Shown here one piece after another: positions 1 through 8,505 of a stretch of 64,000 bases of DNA (position 1 is the stretch's first letter; each line of letters starts with the position of its first letter). A program made the translations under genes and the position numbers. The notes under the pieces were generated by a model. The model was given only the letters and a program-made list of their open reading frames with translations, ran no database searches and was not told the DNA's origin. This DNA is from Paenibacillus sp. An7 (lineage in GTDB: Bacteria; Bacillota; Bacilli; Paenibacillales; Paenibacillaceae). The DNA lies in the NCBI RefSeq assembly GCF_009870785.1, contig NZ_WTWX01000001.1, positions 268,065-332,064 on the forward strand. The letters are read 5' to 3'.

Positions 1-1123
1 TAATGATACGGAACACTTTTTTAAGCCCAGGCGTTGTAATTTTTTCAGGATTCGAACTAATTTTGATCGTATCCACCATTTCACCTTGCTCGTCTTCAAT
101 CGCAATCAGTTTATAGACTGCACCTAGTGCAGGCTGATCATAGGCCGTAATTAACTTTGTTCCGACTCCCCACACATCGATTCGTGCTCCCTGAGATTTG
201 AGGTTCATTATCGTATGTTCATCAAGATCATTAGAAGCATAGATTTTGGCATTCGTGTATCCAGCTTCATCGAGCATGCGGCGGGCTTCCTTAGATAGAT
301 AAGCGAGATCACCGCTGTCCAAACGAATACCTTTAAAATGAATCCGATCACCTAGTTCATTCGCCACTTGAATCGCTGTGGGTACGCCAGATTTCAGCGT
401 GTCATAAGTATCCACTAAAAACACGCAATCTTTATGAACTTCGGCATATTTTCGAAATGCAATATACTCGTCACGATAGGCCTGCACCATGGAATGAGCA
501 TGGGTTCCTGCTATAGGGATACCAAATATTTTCCCTGCCCTAACATTAGAGGTAGCCTCAAACCCAGCAAGATAAGCAGCTCTCGTCCCCCATATCGCAG
601 CGTCCATCTCTTGTGCCCTTCTTGTTCCGAATTCAATGCATGAGTCATTACCTGCAACCTGTTTAATGCGAGAAGCTTTTGTAGCAATTAAGGTTTGAAA
701 ATTGACAATGTTCAGAATAGCCGTCTCTACAAGCTGTGCTTCAGCAAGCGGCGCCTCAATGCGCATCAGCGGTTCATTCGCAAATACCAGTTCTCCTTCT
801 TGCATTGATCTCACCGTACCAGTAAACCTTAATTTGCGCAGATATTCAAGATAATCTTCGTTATATCCTTCTTCTCTAAGAAACGCCAAATCACTCTCGG
901 TAAAACAAAAGTCGTGTAGATATCGAATTACGCGTTCCAATCCCGCAAAAACAGCATATCCATTCTGAAAAGGAAGCTTGCGGAAGTACACTTCAAATAC
1001 AGCTTTTCGGTTATGCATACCCTCTTTCCAATAGACCTCAGCCATATTAATCTGATACCGATCCGTATGAAGAGCTAAACTATCATCTAAATGATTATAC
1101 GGCGTAAGTTTCGTTTTTTTCAT
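1..1123 (-). CDS. pncB: Nicotinate phosphoribosyltransferase, 3' part cut by window start
   Basis: Reading the minus strand from the ATG at 1123 gives 374 codons open to the window edge. The product begins MKKTKLTPYNHLDDSLALHT and carries the nicotinate phosphoribosyltransferase hallmarks EFGTRRAQ, GTHAHSMVQAYRDE and a later RLDSGDLAYLSKEAR stretch. The enzyme joins nicotinate to PRPP to give NaMN in the Preiss-Handler salvage route in the cytoplasm. Its start codon overlaps the stop of the upstream nicotinamidase gene in an ATGA arrangement, so the two steps nicotinamide to nicotinate to NaMN are translationally coupled. Only the C-terminus is missing, because the window begins there; nothing suggests a broken gene. 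Confidence 0.95.
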   Translation of the reverse strand, partial: MKKTKLTPYNHLDDSLALHTDRYQINMAEVYWKEGMHNRKAVFEVYFRKLPFQNGYAVFAGLERVIRYLHDFCFTESDLAFLREEGYNEDYLEYLRKLRFTGTVRSMQEGELVFANEPLMRIEAPLAEAQLVETAILNIVNFQTLIATKASRIKQVAGNDSCIEFGTRRAQEMDAAIWGTRAAYLAGFEATSNVRAGKIFGIPIAGTHAHSMVQAYRDEYIAFRKYAEVHKDCVFLVDTYDTLKSGVPTAIQVANELGDRIHFKGIRLDSGDLAYLSKEARRMLDEAGYTNAKIYASNDLDEHTIMNLKSQGARIDVWGVGTKLITAYDQPALGAVYKLIAIEDEQGEMVDTIKISSNPEKITTPGLKKVFRII

Positions 1124-1695
1124 TTCACTATTCCTCCATTTCTATAGATTTCTGAACCTAGTGTCCCAGCAAAATGTTTCAGTGCTAAGTGATGAGCGGC
1201 TTGATCAAAGCTTGCAACGGCATCCTCATGAATAACAAGCCTGAACCCTTTGTTATAGGCATCTACAGCGGTATGAAGAACACAAATATCGGTGCAAACC
1301 CCGACAAGATGCAGTTCTTCTATCCCTCGTTCCCGGAGCTTCATTTCAAGATCGGTTCCTTGAAATGCGCTGTATCTCGTCTTATCTATCCAAAACACAT
1401 GATTATCATCTTTATGATCTTCATATATTTTCCCCAAACCTCCGAATAGTTTGCGCCCGCTTGTACCTTCCATGTTATGCGGAGGAAAAAGTTTCGTTTC
1501 AGGGTGATAGGAATCTTCTTTTTGATGAAGATCGATTGTAAAAAAGACATCCTCATGATTATGAATAAACTCATTTGTTATTGCGTTAATCCTATCTTCA
1601 ATTCTTTGACCCGGTTCTCCACAGGTGAGTGCTCCATCCTCTGCAACAAAATCATTTGTATAATCAATATTGATCAAGGCTTTTTTCATCTTCAT
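1120..1695 (-). CDS. pncA: Nicotinamidase, isochorismatase-like cysteine hydrolase
   Basis: This 191-residue protein has the isochorismatase-fold nicotinamidase layout: Asp11 in NIDYTNDF, metal ligands Asp55, His57 and His73, Lys105, and the nucleophile region GVCTDICV with Cys138. It deamidates nicotinamide to nicotinate, which the overlapping downstream pncB product then uses. The pairing and order match B. subtilis yueJ-yueK. The ATG is preceded by AGGAGCTGTTATCA, a good ribosome binding site. A palindrome shared with the nrtR promoter lies just upstream (1721-1740), pointing to NAD-responsive repression. Function is confident; the exact regulation is inferred from the operator. Confidence 0.93.
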   Translation of the reverse strand: MKMKKALINIDYTNDFVAEDGALTCGEPGQRIEDRINAITNEFIHNHEDVFFTIDLHQKEDSYHPETKLFPPHNMEGTSGRKLFGGLGKIYEDHKDDNHVFWIDKTRYSAFQGTDLEMKLRERGIEELHLVGVCTDICVLHTAVDAYNKGFRLVIHEDAVASFDQAAHHLALKHFAGTLGSEIYRNGGIVK

Positions 1696-1711
1696 TGATA
1701 ACAGCTCCTTT

Positions 1712-1741
1712 AGTATATTTTAACTATTATATATTTGTTAA
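1712..1741 (-). promoter_or_regulatory. pncA-pncB promoter with NrtR-type operator
   Basis: On the minus strand a TTAACA box (1741-1736) and a TATACT box (1717-1712) are 18 bp apart. The palindrome TAACTATTATATATTTGTTA (1721-1740) covers the spacer and the -35. The same block, with few differences, recurs at 2669-2688 in front of the Nudix regulator gene, so this is very likely the NrtR operator. Confidence 0.7.
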
Positions 1742-1824
1742 TTGTTATAGCGAGAAGCAGCGAATATGATTTTTCACATTCCTTTTATATCTGCTTTACA
1801 TATATTCACATACACGTTTTAGGA

Positions 1825-1852
1825 GGCACTTCACAGATGATTGCGAAGTGCC
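1825..1852 (-). terminator. Hairpin downstream of nrtR
   Basis: GGCACTTC pairs with GAAGTGCC across a 12-nt loop. It lies 22 bp past the nrtR stop. The tail is only weakly T-rich, so termination activity is uncertain. Confidence 0.4.
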
Positions 1853-1873
1853 CTTATTTTAGAGACAATCAGA

Positions 1874-2650
1874 TTATAGCTTCGCATGATAGATGGACTT
1901 ATGAAGTTGTACGTCTACAAACCGATATAATTGGGTCGGCCTTTTCGAAGTTCTTGTTGTCTTCTGTCCGGTTACTTCCTCAATAAAAGGCAAAGATTTA
2001 ATTTTTCGAGCAAAGGCTGCTTCAAGGGCGATTGCCGAATCATTCGTTATCGTGAGAAGAACAGCCTGAAGTTCAGAATAAGTAAACTCTTCCGGCAAGA
2101 ATTGCTTTGCCACAGTTGTCTCGAGCAGCTTCTGTCTAATCACTTGTATGGCATCCGTAATGATCTTAGCATGGTCAAAGGCAAGATCTAGTTCAAGCAC
2201 CTCACTTACGGAGAAAAGCTGAACATCAGATGCGTCGTCATTCGCTTCTCTTGCTGAAAGTTTATGCTCAGGTACAATCGCAAAATGTGCATTGGTTATA
2301 ATCCAGCCCCTAGGATCGCGGCCTGGTTTGTCATAGACCCCAAAGTGTTCCAAATGAATGTTTTGAATTCCGGTTTCTTCGTACAGCTCACGTTCAGCAC
2401 TTTGAAAAGCAGTTTCCTTCGCATCTACAAAGCCACCGGGGAGCGCCCATTTCCCAGCCTCAATATTAGGCCTTCCTTCCCCATCAATCATACTTCTTTG
2501 AATCAGCATAATTTTAAGATCCATTACAGGGGGTCTAAATTCTTGATTCTTAACGGGGACAATGGTAAAGACAGCAATGTCCGAAGTATATCCATCAGGT
2601 GTTTTGTATTTGTTAATATCGTATTGTTCTAGGGCTTCTTTATTAGACAT
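1874..2650 (-). CDS. nrtR: NrtR-family Nudix transcriptional regulator
   Basis: The protein has 258 residues from the ATG at 2650, which follows GAGGAG at good spacing; an open extension to 2674 lacks a ribosome binding site. Residues 20-150 form a Nudix domain with a complete Nudix box starting at Gly73 (G-x5-E-x7-REL-x-EE-x-GI). The C-terminal part (about 170-258) looks like the NrtR winged helix, with FARKI and RPTQLYRF. NrtR proteins repress NAD biosynthesis or salvage genes and respond to ADP-ribose. Adjacent pncA-pncB and the shared operator support that role. Because the Nudix box is intact, the protein could also hydrolyse an ADP-ribose-type substrate; a pure hydrolase is the alternative reading. 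Confidence 0.8.
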   Translation of the reverse strand: MSNKEALEQYDINKYKTPDGYTSDIAVFTIVPVKNQEFRPPVMDLKIMLIQRSMIDGEGRPNIEAGKWALPGGFVDAKETAFQSAERELYEETGIQNIHLEHFGVYDKPGRDPRGWIITNAHFAIVPEHKLSAREANDDASDVQLFSVSEVLELDLAFDHAKIITDAIQVIRQKLLETTVAKQFLPEEFTYSELQAVLLTITNDSAIALEAAFARKIKSLPFIEEVTGQKTTRTSKRPTQLYRFVDVQLHKSIYHAKL

Positions 2651-2668
2651 CGCAATACTCTCCTCAGC

Positions 2669-2688
2669 TAACAATTATCATTTTGTTA
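2669..2688 (-). promoter_or_regulatory. NrtR-type operator of nrtR
   Basis: The 20-bp sequence TAACAATTATCATTTTGTTA has TAACAA/TTGTTA arms. It aligns with the pncA operator, and identity continues for five more bases (ATTGT) in both copies. It lies over the predicted transcription start, which fits autorepression. Confidence 0.7.
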
Positions 2689-2693
2689 ATTGT

Positions 2694-2722
2694 ATTATAT
2701 GCAGGAAGGGTATGAATGTCAA
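2694..2722 (-). promoter_or_regulatory. Consensus sigma-A promoter of nrtR
   Basis: Minus strand TTGACA (2722-2717), a 17-bp spacer and TATAAT (2699-2694) form a perfect consensus promoter. The operator at 2669-2688 begins six bases past the -10. Confidence 0.75.
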
Positions 2723-2821
2723 CCAATATTTACCTATTTTTCTTTTTCTATATTTTACTTATCATCTTGAAATTAGATTACCCTCGGCTCTCCTTGCCTA
2801 TTACATTTAATGCAATAAAAA

Positions 2822-2862
2822 AGACTACAGACAAACTAGTATAGCTAGTTTGTCTGTAGTCT
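2822..2862 (-). terminator. Intrinsic terminator of the TerB-ATPase-helicase operon; repeat copy 1
   Basis: AGACTACAGACAAACTAG pairs perfectly with its 18-nt complement across the loop TATAG. On the minus strand it is followed by a TTTTTTATTG tract. The stem belongs to a sequence family also seen at 20264-20303 and, as one arm only, at 61243-61259. Confidence 0.85.
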
Positions 2863-2900
2863 AACTTGTCCACTTAAGAATGAGAGTTTAAAAAACATAG

Positions 2901-5108
2901 TTAATTAACCGAAGTCGTTGAATGTCTGTCTATCAATACTTTCGCAAGTCCTTCTAAATCAAGACCATCTACATGAAATGCAGTACGAACAAGCTGCGGA
3001 GATACAAACTCATCATATTTACTGAGGTAAGGGGCTTCATCTTCATCAAGAAGTGTACTTGCGTCCTTATTGTTCTCAAGTTCGGAAAGAATCGCATTCC
3101 AGATTGCTGATTCATCTGTAGTTCCGGCAACCACCATATAATAGGGTTCCATTGGCACAAGAGAACGAAGTTCAAGCCGTCCTGCGAGGTTATGCTTCAG
3201 CATTCGTTCTAGGGTACGAAACTGCTTACTGCCTGCCCAAGGTAAAATAAAGAACGAGTCTCCTCCAGCCGGAATAACGACACTTTTCAAAAGACCGCTT
3301 TCTCTAGCAAGCCTTCTCGCACGTTCAAGTCGATTGGCTGCACTTGGTGTAAGGTAAGGATAGAGATCATCACTCTCGAGTACCTCGCGCATTTTCTGTA
3401 TCACAAGTGTATGAATATCTCCGCCAGCACCGAGCCAGAGCGTGTCCACCTTGCCTTTAGCCGATTTTACATATAAGGATTTGTGCTTCGTATCTATTTC
3501 TTCTACTTTCCATAGCTTGCCTGCAAGTGAGAAACAATAACCTGGCGGGGGCACAGTGGTAATCGAGCCTATCTCCTCCGAACCGTTATATACGGTATGC
3601 TCTTCATCATCTTTAAACACGGCATAGAATCGGTAGTTATTCACAATTTTTTCTCCGCCTAGACCGATGATGAGCGTTCCTTCCTCTGTCCGCTCTATAT
3701 GATCGATATCAAGGAGATACTGCAGGAACGTTTTATATTCAGCAGGTTCAATCTGCCGAAACGAAGGAAGCGTAAGCACTGCTCTAGCCAGTTCCGCCGG
3801 TTCCGCCTCACCCATGCTTTTCAGTGTACTCATCGTTTGATGATAAAGTACGCCCATTGGCTTTTTACGGATGTAGACTGGTTCGACCCATTTATGCCTT
3901 ACGTATAGCTCCGTTACTGCAATTGCACGAAGTAAAGTCCACGGCATCCGGGCTGGAAGTTCGGCCTCTTCATCCTCTTCTTCGGGACACAGAAACAGCA
4001 TCTCAGATGCCTGATCTCCCCTTCGGCCAGACCTTCCAAGACGCTGGACAAAGCTGGAACAGCTATAAGGCGCACCTAACTGAATCACACGCTCCAGCTC
4101 GCCGAGATCAATTCCGAGTTCGAGCGTTAATGTAGCCGCTGCTACTGCCGGTCCTTGCCCTTTACGAAGGGCATTTTCCGTTTCTTCTCGCAGCATGGCG
4201 GAGATGCTTCCATGATGAACATGGAATACATCTCGCTGTTCTCTTTTTGCAGCAATTCGTCTCAGTTCAAGGGTAGTTAATTCTGCATCGGACCGGCTGT
4301 TCGTAAATACAAGCGCTTTTTTCAGATGGGTTACATCGTATAGATAATCATAGTAAGCTTTTTTAGCCAGCTCCAGTTGTTCCGCCTGCTTCTCGTCTCT
4401 CGCATCCGGGAACGAAAAATGATCGATCGAGATACGCAGTTTCCGTCTTCCTTGCGGAGATACTACCTCCACCGCTTGAGGTGTTCCCGCTCCAAGCCAT
4501 CCTGCCGCTGCATCATAATCACGGAGTGTTGCAGATAATCCGATTCTTCTCGGACTGCAGCCTGACATTCGCTGAATACGAATTAACTGCGAGATCACCT
4601 GCATTCCTCGGTCTGCGCCCATAAATGCATGAACTTCATCAATAATAATGTACCGGAGGTCATGGAACAGGGCAGGAATGGCATTCGGACGATTCATAAG
4701 AAGTCCCTCTAAGGATTCTGGCGTAATCTGAAGTACACCCGATGGCCTTTGCATTAGTTTCGTTTTCTCTGCTTGACTAACATCCCCATGCCAGTGCCAT
4801 ACAGGAACTTGTCCTTCTTTCAGCAGATCACTAACCCGTTCAAACTGATCGTTAATGAGTGCTTTAAGAGGGCCGATATATAGAATCCCCACGGATTCAG
4901 ATGGATCATGATACAGCTCCGTTAACGCAGGAAAAAAAGCAGCTTCCGTCTTCCCCGAAGCTGTTCCGGATGCGATAAGCAGATGATGATCTGTATCAAA
5001 AAGGACACGGCATGCTTCTACCTGCGCTTCACGCAGTGTGTCCCATTTCTTTTTATAAATAAATTCTTGAATGAACGGTGCCAGTCTTCTGAACGGCCCG
5101 CTACTCAT
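2901..5108 (-). CDS. Superfamily II DEAD/DEAH helicase, Lhr/BrxHI-like
   Basis: The 735-residue protein shows the SF2 motifs in order: Walker A GTASGKT (48-54), DEVH (157-160), SAT (192-194) and motif VI QRLGRSGRRG (355-364). A long C-terminal region of about 350 residues follows the two RecA-like domains. The layout recalls Lhr-like helicases and BrxHI of type 2 BREX loci. It should be an ATP-driven DNA or RNA remodeller. It is the last gene of the operon: its ATG overlaps the stop of the upstream ATPase gene (ATGA), and a strong terminator follows. Assignment as a helicase is firm; its substrate and the link to defence or DNA repair are inference from its partners. Confidence 0.85.
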   Translation of the reverse strand: MSSGPFRRLAPFIQEFIYKKKWDTLREAQVEACRVLFDTDHHLLIASGTASGKTEAAFFPALTELYHDPSESVGILYIGPLKALINDQFERVSDLLKEGQVPVWHWHGDVSQAEKTKLMQRPSGVLQITPESLEGLLMNRPNAIPALFHDLRYIIIDEVHAFMGADRGMQVISQLIRIQRMSGCSPRRIGLSATLRDYDAAAGWLGAGTPQAVEVVSPQGRRKLRISIDHFSFPDARDEKQAEQLELAKKAYYDYLYDVTHLKKALVFTNSRSDAELTTLELRRIAAKREQRDVFHVHHGSISAMLREETENALRKGQGPAVAAATLTLELGIDLGELERVIQLGAPYSCSSFVQRLGRSGRRGDQASEMLFLCPEEEDEEAELPARMPWTLLRAIAVTELYVRHKWVEPVYIRKKPMGVLYHQTMSTLKSMGEAEPAELARAVLTLPSFRQIEPAEYKTFLQYLLDIDHIERTEEGTLIIGLGGEKIVNNYRFYAVFKDDEEHTVYNGSEEIGSITTVPPPGYCFSLAGKLWKVEEIDTKHKSLYVKSAKGKVDTLWLGAGGDIHTLVIQKMREVLESDDLYPYLTPSAANRLERARRLARESGLLKSVVIPAGGDSFFILPWAGSKQFRTLERMLKHNLAGRLELRSLVPMEPYYMVVAGTTDESAIWNAILSELENNKDASTLLDEDEAPYLSKYDEFVSPQLVRTAFHVDGLDLEGLAKVLIDRHSTTSVN

Positions 5109-6445
5109 AGTTCAAACTCCGAGAATAAGTCATCAAGCTCGTCCTTGTCCCTAGATGGATTCACTTTTTGGCTGCCGGCAAATACCGCTTCTTTCTCACC
5201 GAGCAAACCTTCAAATGTCGCTTCCGGATGCTGATGCAAGGTATGAAGAAGATCCATAAAGTCTCTGACCACTTCACGCGTGGTTAACATCTCTTCGGCG
5301 CCGAGTCGTCCAACAGCTGCTTGCATAAAGGAGATCAACTGTTCATCGCTTAGCTGTGCTTCGTATCCAAAATGCATCGCGTGAATATCACGCAGTTTTT
5401 GCAGCAAGATCAGAATCTCTTCATGAGATAACAAGTCCAGCTTTAAAATGGGTGAAGTATACGTTTTGAGAGCTCCACCGCCATAACGCCCATCGATCAG
5501 TCTTGAGCGGAGGGCATCATAACTAAATAGCCCTCTTCGTTCATCTTCAACAAACTGCGGAGTACCGCCCATGTAAATCCCCAAATGTTCTGCTTTCCCT
5601 TGCATCGTATCATTGAACATCGTCAGCAGTTTCTCATAGTTACTCTGCCGCGATATCGTGTTCGTAATCTTATAGAGATTGACCCCTTCATCGATGAAAA
5701 GTAGCAATCCTTTATAGCCAATTTTCGCAGCAAATTCTGACCATAGTTTCATATAGTCATACCAGTTATCATCATCAATAATTACGCCAACACCAAGCTC
5801 CTTGCGCGCTTCCGTCTTCGTAGGGACTTCACCCCGAAGCCATCTCAGCGCAGCTGCTTTGCGGTCCTCGTCTGCAAGTTTATAACCAGACCAATAAGCG
5901 GCAAGAACTTTAGCAAAATCAAATCCATGCACAAGGTTCTGCATGTCACTCGTTACTGCGTAGATTTTCATTTCGACCGCTTCATTCATCGCCGGGTCAT
6001 CCGGGCGCAGACCACTGCTATTCATCACTTCCTGCTGAAGGGAAGCAATCCATTTTTGCAACATGATTTCAAGTGCACCGCCATCAGGCCTCGTCTTCGT
6101 TGATAAATGCATCATCAGTTCACGATAGGTTGCGAGACCTTGGCCTTTTGTTCCCACAAGTCGGCGCTCCGGTGATAAATCCGCATCCGCTACTACAAAA
6201 TCGCGATCCATGGCATATCCCCGAATCATCTGCAGCAAAAAGCTTTTCCCGCTCCCGTATCTTCCTGTAATCAGCCGAAAAGCAGCCCCGCCTTCCGCAA
6301 TGTTATCCATGTCTCTCAGGATCGATTCGACCTCCGGTTTACGTCCCACCGCGATATGTTCCAGACCCACTCTTGGCACGACCCCTGCGGTTAAAGAATT
6401 GACGAGTGCTGTCGTTAGTCTTTTTGGTATTTTCAGTTGTTTCAT
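5105..6445 (-). CDS. BrxD/DUF2791-like P-loop ATPase
   Basis: The protein has 446 residues from the ATG at 6445, which follows AGAGGTG; a GTG at 6457 is possible but sits on that ribosome binding site. A Walker A GRYGSGKS (about 61-68) follows a region reading RLITGRYGSGKS, and a Walker B LLLFIDEG lies near 247-254. The N-terminus (PRVGLEHIAVGRKPEVESI) and overall plan resemble the DUF2791 ATPases called BrxD in BREX loci. Stop and start overlap the downstream helicase by 4 bp, and the gene sits 14 bp after the TerB-domain gene. Such ATPases are thought to load or switch partner helicases; here that is inference. No PglX, PglZ or methylase gene is in the window. Confidence 0.75.
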   Translation of the reverse strand: MKQLKIPKRLTTALVNSLTAGVVPRVGLEHIAVGRKPEVESILRDMDNIAEGGAAFRLITGRYGSGKSFLLQMIRGYAMDRDFVVADADLSPERRLVGTKGQGLATYRELMMHLSTKTRPDGGALEIMLQKWIASLQQEVMNSSGLRPDDPAMNEAVEMKIYAVTSDMQNLVHGFDFAKVLAAYWSGYKLADEDRKAAALRWLRGEVPTKTEARKELGVGVIIDDDNWYDYMKLWSEFAAKIGYKGLLLFIDEGVNLYKITNTISRQSNYEKLLTMFNDTMQGKAEHLGIYMGGTPQFVEDERRGLFSYDALRSRLIDGRYGGGALKTYTSPILKLDLLSHEEILILLQKLRDIHAMHFGYEAQLSDEQLISFMQAAVGRLGAEEMLTTREVVRDFMDLLHTLHQHPEATFEGLLGEKEAVFAGSQKVNPSRDKDELDDLFSEFEL

Positions 6446-6459
6446 GAAGCCGTTCACCT

Positions 6460-8505
6460 CTATTCATCCGTATAACTCAAAGATTGTAATGCTTCTATAT
6501 ATTCTTCTGTAATCTCTTCCCCATCAATCAAAATATCACCGATAATCTCCATCGATATTTCGTTAATTTCTTCAATCATTAGTTCAGGCATGGACCCCGC
6601 CTTAGTAGCGATCCTTTGCAGCTCAGCAGGCCCTCTTTGATCCCTAAGTATATAGAGAACCTCCAGTTGGTCTGAATTTAACCGCTCCGCCAGCTCCTGC
6701 CATTCTTCATCCATATTGTCGGTATTCCACACGAAGTGATAACCTGTCTGTTCCACACTTGTAACAGAATTCATTTCTACATTGGTCCTTCCTGCACCAG
6801 TCGTTTCTACATCCGTAGTTTTTACGTCAGTCTCTTCTGCCTTCAAAATTTCTATATTAGGAGATTGATCTTCATCTGCAGATGGAGGGCTGTATAGCAC
6901 AGAACCGTCAAAGTTCATCTCCGTTTGTATCGTTTGCAGTTTACCTGGATTCGGTGCAGCTTGCTTTCTCGGCGTACCAACATTACCTGCTTCTTTAGCA
7001 GTATGTTCTGCATTATTATCATCGATCGTCAGCATGTCTCTTACTTCTTCCGACTCTTGCTGTAAACGTCTTAACTTCTTCGTATTAATCTTCACTGCAG
7101 GACGAGCTTTCTTCGCTGCTTGTACTTCACGTTCTTTTATTTCTCTTCTGAGGTAACGGGTTACCAGCTCTTCCACCTCGGATTCCAACTTCACTCGGCG
7201 AAGCCGTCCTTTAACCCCCATCAATTCACGAAGCCTATTCTCCGTATAACGCACGAGCTGTGTTAAGTAGGTACGTAGAGGAGGATGCTCGCTGATCGGA
7301 AACACCCTGACTTCGGCGTGTTTTCCGTAAAAATCATGATCATACACCGCACTGCGGAATAAAATCCTCTTTCTTGTCACTTCTTCAGGCCAAAAACGAT
7401 GGATCAGACGAAGCCCATGCTTTTTCAACCAGTACCGATCAACTAAGGCAATCACCTTAGGTGCATAGGTTTTCATCTCTTTACGTCCTTGTTCCTTGAA
7501 AAAGCTGCTCTGTTCCGCATTATAATCTAATAACATCGTTAGCATATCCCAGGACAAATCTAAAGGATCTGAAGTAAACCTGCGCATCCATTCGCGTTCC
7601 TTTAATTCATCAGACAGTTTGCGCGGGATTTTCTCCATGAGCTCTTTATATGGCATTTCAAGTCCGTGTACTAAGCAAAAATCAAATATCCATTCTCGCA
7701 TGTACATATCGATCTTCTTTTCGCGTTCTCCATAACCAAACCAGACTTCGTCGAGTAAAGCGAGACCTTCCTCTGGAGCAGACCATCCTACACCATGGAT
7801 CAGTTCATAGATATATAGAAACAAGTAAGATAGATCTGTATCTGGATATCTGCCTTGTTTTACTTCCTTACGCCAATAAAAATACCATCTCTTCTGGGCT
7901 GAACTCATCTGTTCATAGGTTGGCCAGTACGCCCGATAAGAGACAAAGGGTGCTTCCGAACAAACGACAGATTCAAATTCTCTGGCCTGCTTCACAAAAG
8001 TTTGCTCACGTGTAAGGAACATGAACTGCTTCTCCCAATCTGCATCTCGTTCAAACGTTTGTGGAGATACGACAAGGTTCCCTTTTCGCTTCAAGGTATC
8101 TTCTGGTATCATGATTGGTTTTACTTTATCTATATCAAACGCAGGATCGACATTCCTGTTATATAAGGGAGCCAGAGTCTTACTGTTCTTTACTTGCTTA
8201 CTTGGAAAGATGTCTTCACTGCTCTCCTCATTCCATGGATTCCAGTCGTCCACCTGCATATCATCTAGAAAATCAAGCCCGTCCCATTCAGCATCAATAG
8301 GCACATAAGTAAGATCCTGCACTTCTTCCTCAGGTTCTGAAAGGGCATCAGAAAAATCTTCTTTCCTCGGAATCTTTGCTTCTTTCTCTTCATCCATCCA
8401 TTCGTATTCCGCAAAGCGAATCTCATTTTTCTGATGAATGGATTGTTTCGGGATCGGGATCCCGTCATTCGCACTTCGCTGAATCTTGTTCTGATTATCA
8501 TCCAT
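6460..8505 (-). CDS. TerB_N/TerB_C domain protein, first gene of the operon
   Basis: This 681-residue protein starts with an acidic, probably disordered stretch (about 1-160). A TerB_N-like domain follows (about 184-400; PFVSYRAYWP, QKRWYFYWR). After it comes a basic coiled-coil-like segment (about 430-500) and a low-complexity Thr/Glu linker. The last 90 residues resemble TerB_C (SDQLEVLYILRDQ). It is predicted cytoplasmic, with no signal or membrane segment. TerB-related domains are linked to tellurite-type stress and phage-resistance loci and are often encoded beside ATPases and helicases. The ATG follows GGAGG, and a TATAAT lies at 8537-8532. Its biochemical role is unknown; I infer a scaffold or sensor for the two downstream enzymes. 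Confidence 0.7.
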   Translation of the reverse strand: MDDNQNKIQRSANDGIPIPKQSIHQKNEIRFAEYEWMDEEKEAKIPRKEDFSDALSEPEEEVQDLTYVPIDAEWDGLDFLDDMQVDDWNPWNEESSEDIFPSKQVKNSKTLAPLYNRNVDPAFDIDKVKPIMIPEDTLKRKGNLVVSPQTFERDADWEKQFMFLTREQTFVKQAREFESVVCSEAPFVSYRAYWPTYEQMSSAQKRWYFYWRKEVKQGRYPDTDLSYLFLYIYELIHGVGWSAPEEGLALLDEVWFGYGEREKKIDMYMREWIFDFCLVHGLEMPYKELMEKIPRKLSDELKEREWMRRFTSDPLDLSWDMLTMLLDYNAEQSSFFKEQGRKEMKTYAPKVIALVDRYWLKKHGLRLIHRFWPEEVTRKRILFRSAVYDHDFYGKHAEVRVFPISEHPPLRTYLTQLVRYTENRLRELMGVKGRLRRVKLESEVEELVTRYLRREIKEREVQAAKKARPAVKINTKKLRRLQQESEEVRDMLTIDDNNAEHTAKEAGNVGTPRKQAAPNPGKLQTIQTEMNFDGSVLYSPPSADEDQSPNIEILKAEETDVKTTDVETTGAGRTNVEMNSVTSVEQTGYHFVWNTDNMDEEWQELAERLNSDQLEVLYILRDQRGPAELQRIATKAGSMPELMIEEINEISMEIIGDILIDGEEITEEYIEALQSLSYTDE

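Noticed and set aside
1189..1449. Long open frames opposite pncA, fadE, fadF and others
   Set aside because: They are antisense or out-of-frame shadows of well-supported genes, without ribosome binding sites or family features.
2901..8505. Complete BREX system
   Set aside because: Only ATPase- and helicase-like parts are present; no PglX-type methylase, PglZ phosphatase, BrxC or BrxL gene is in or next to the operon within the window.
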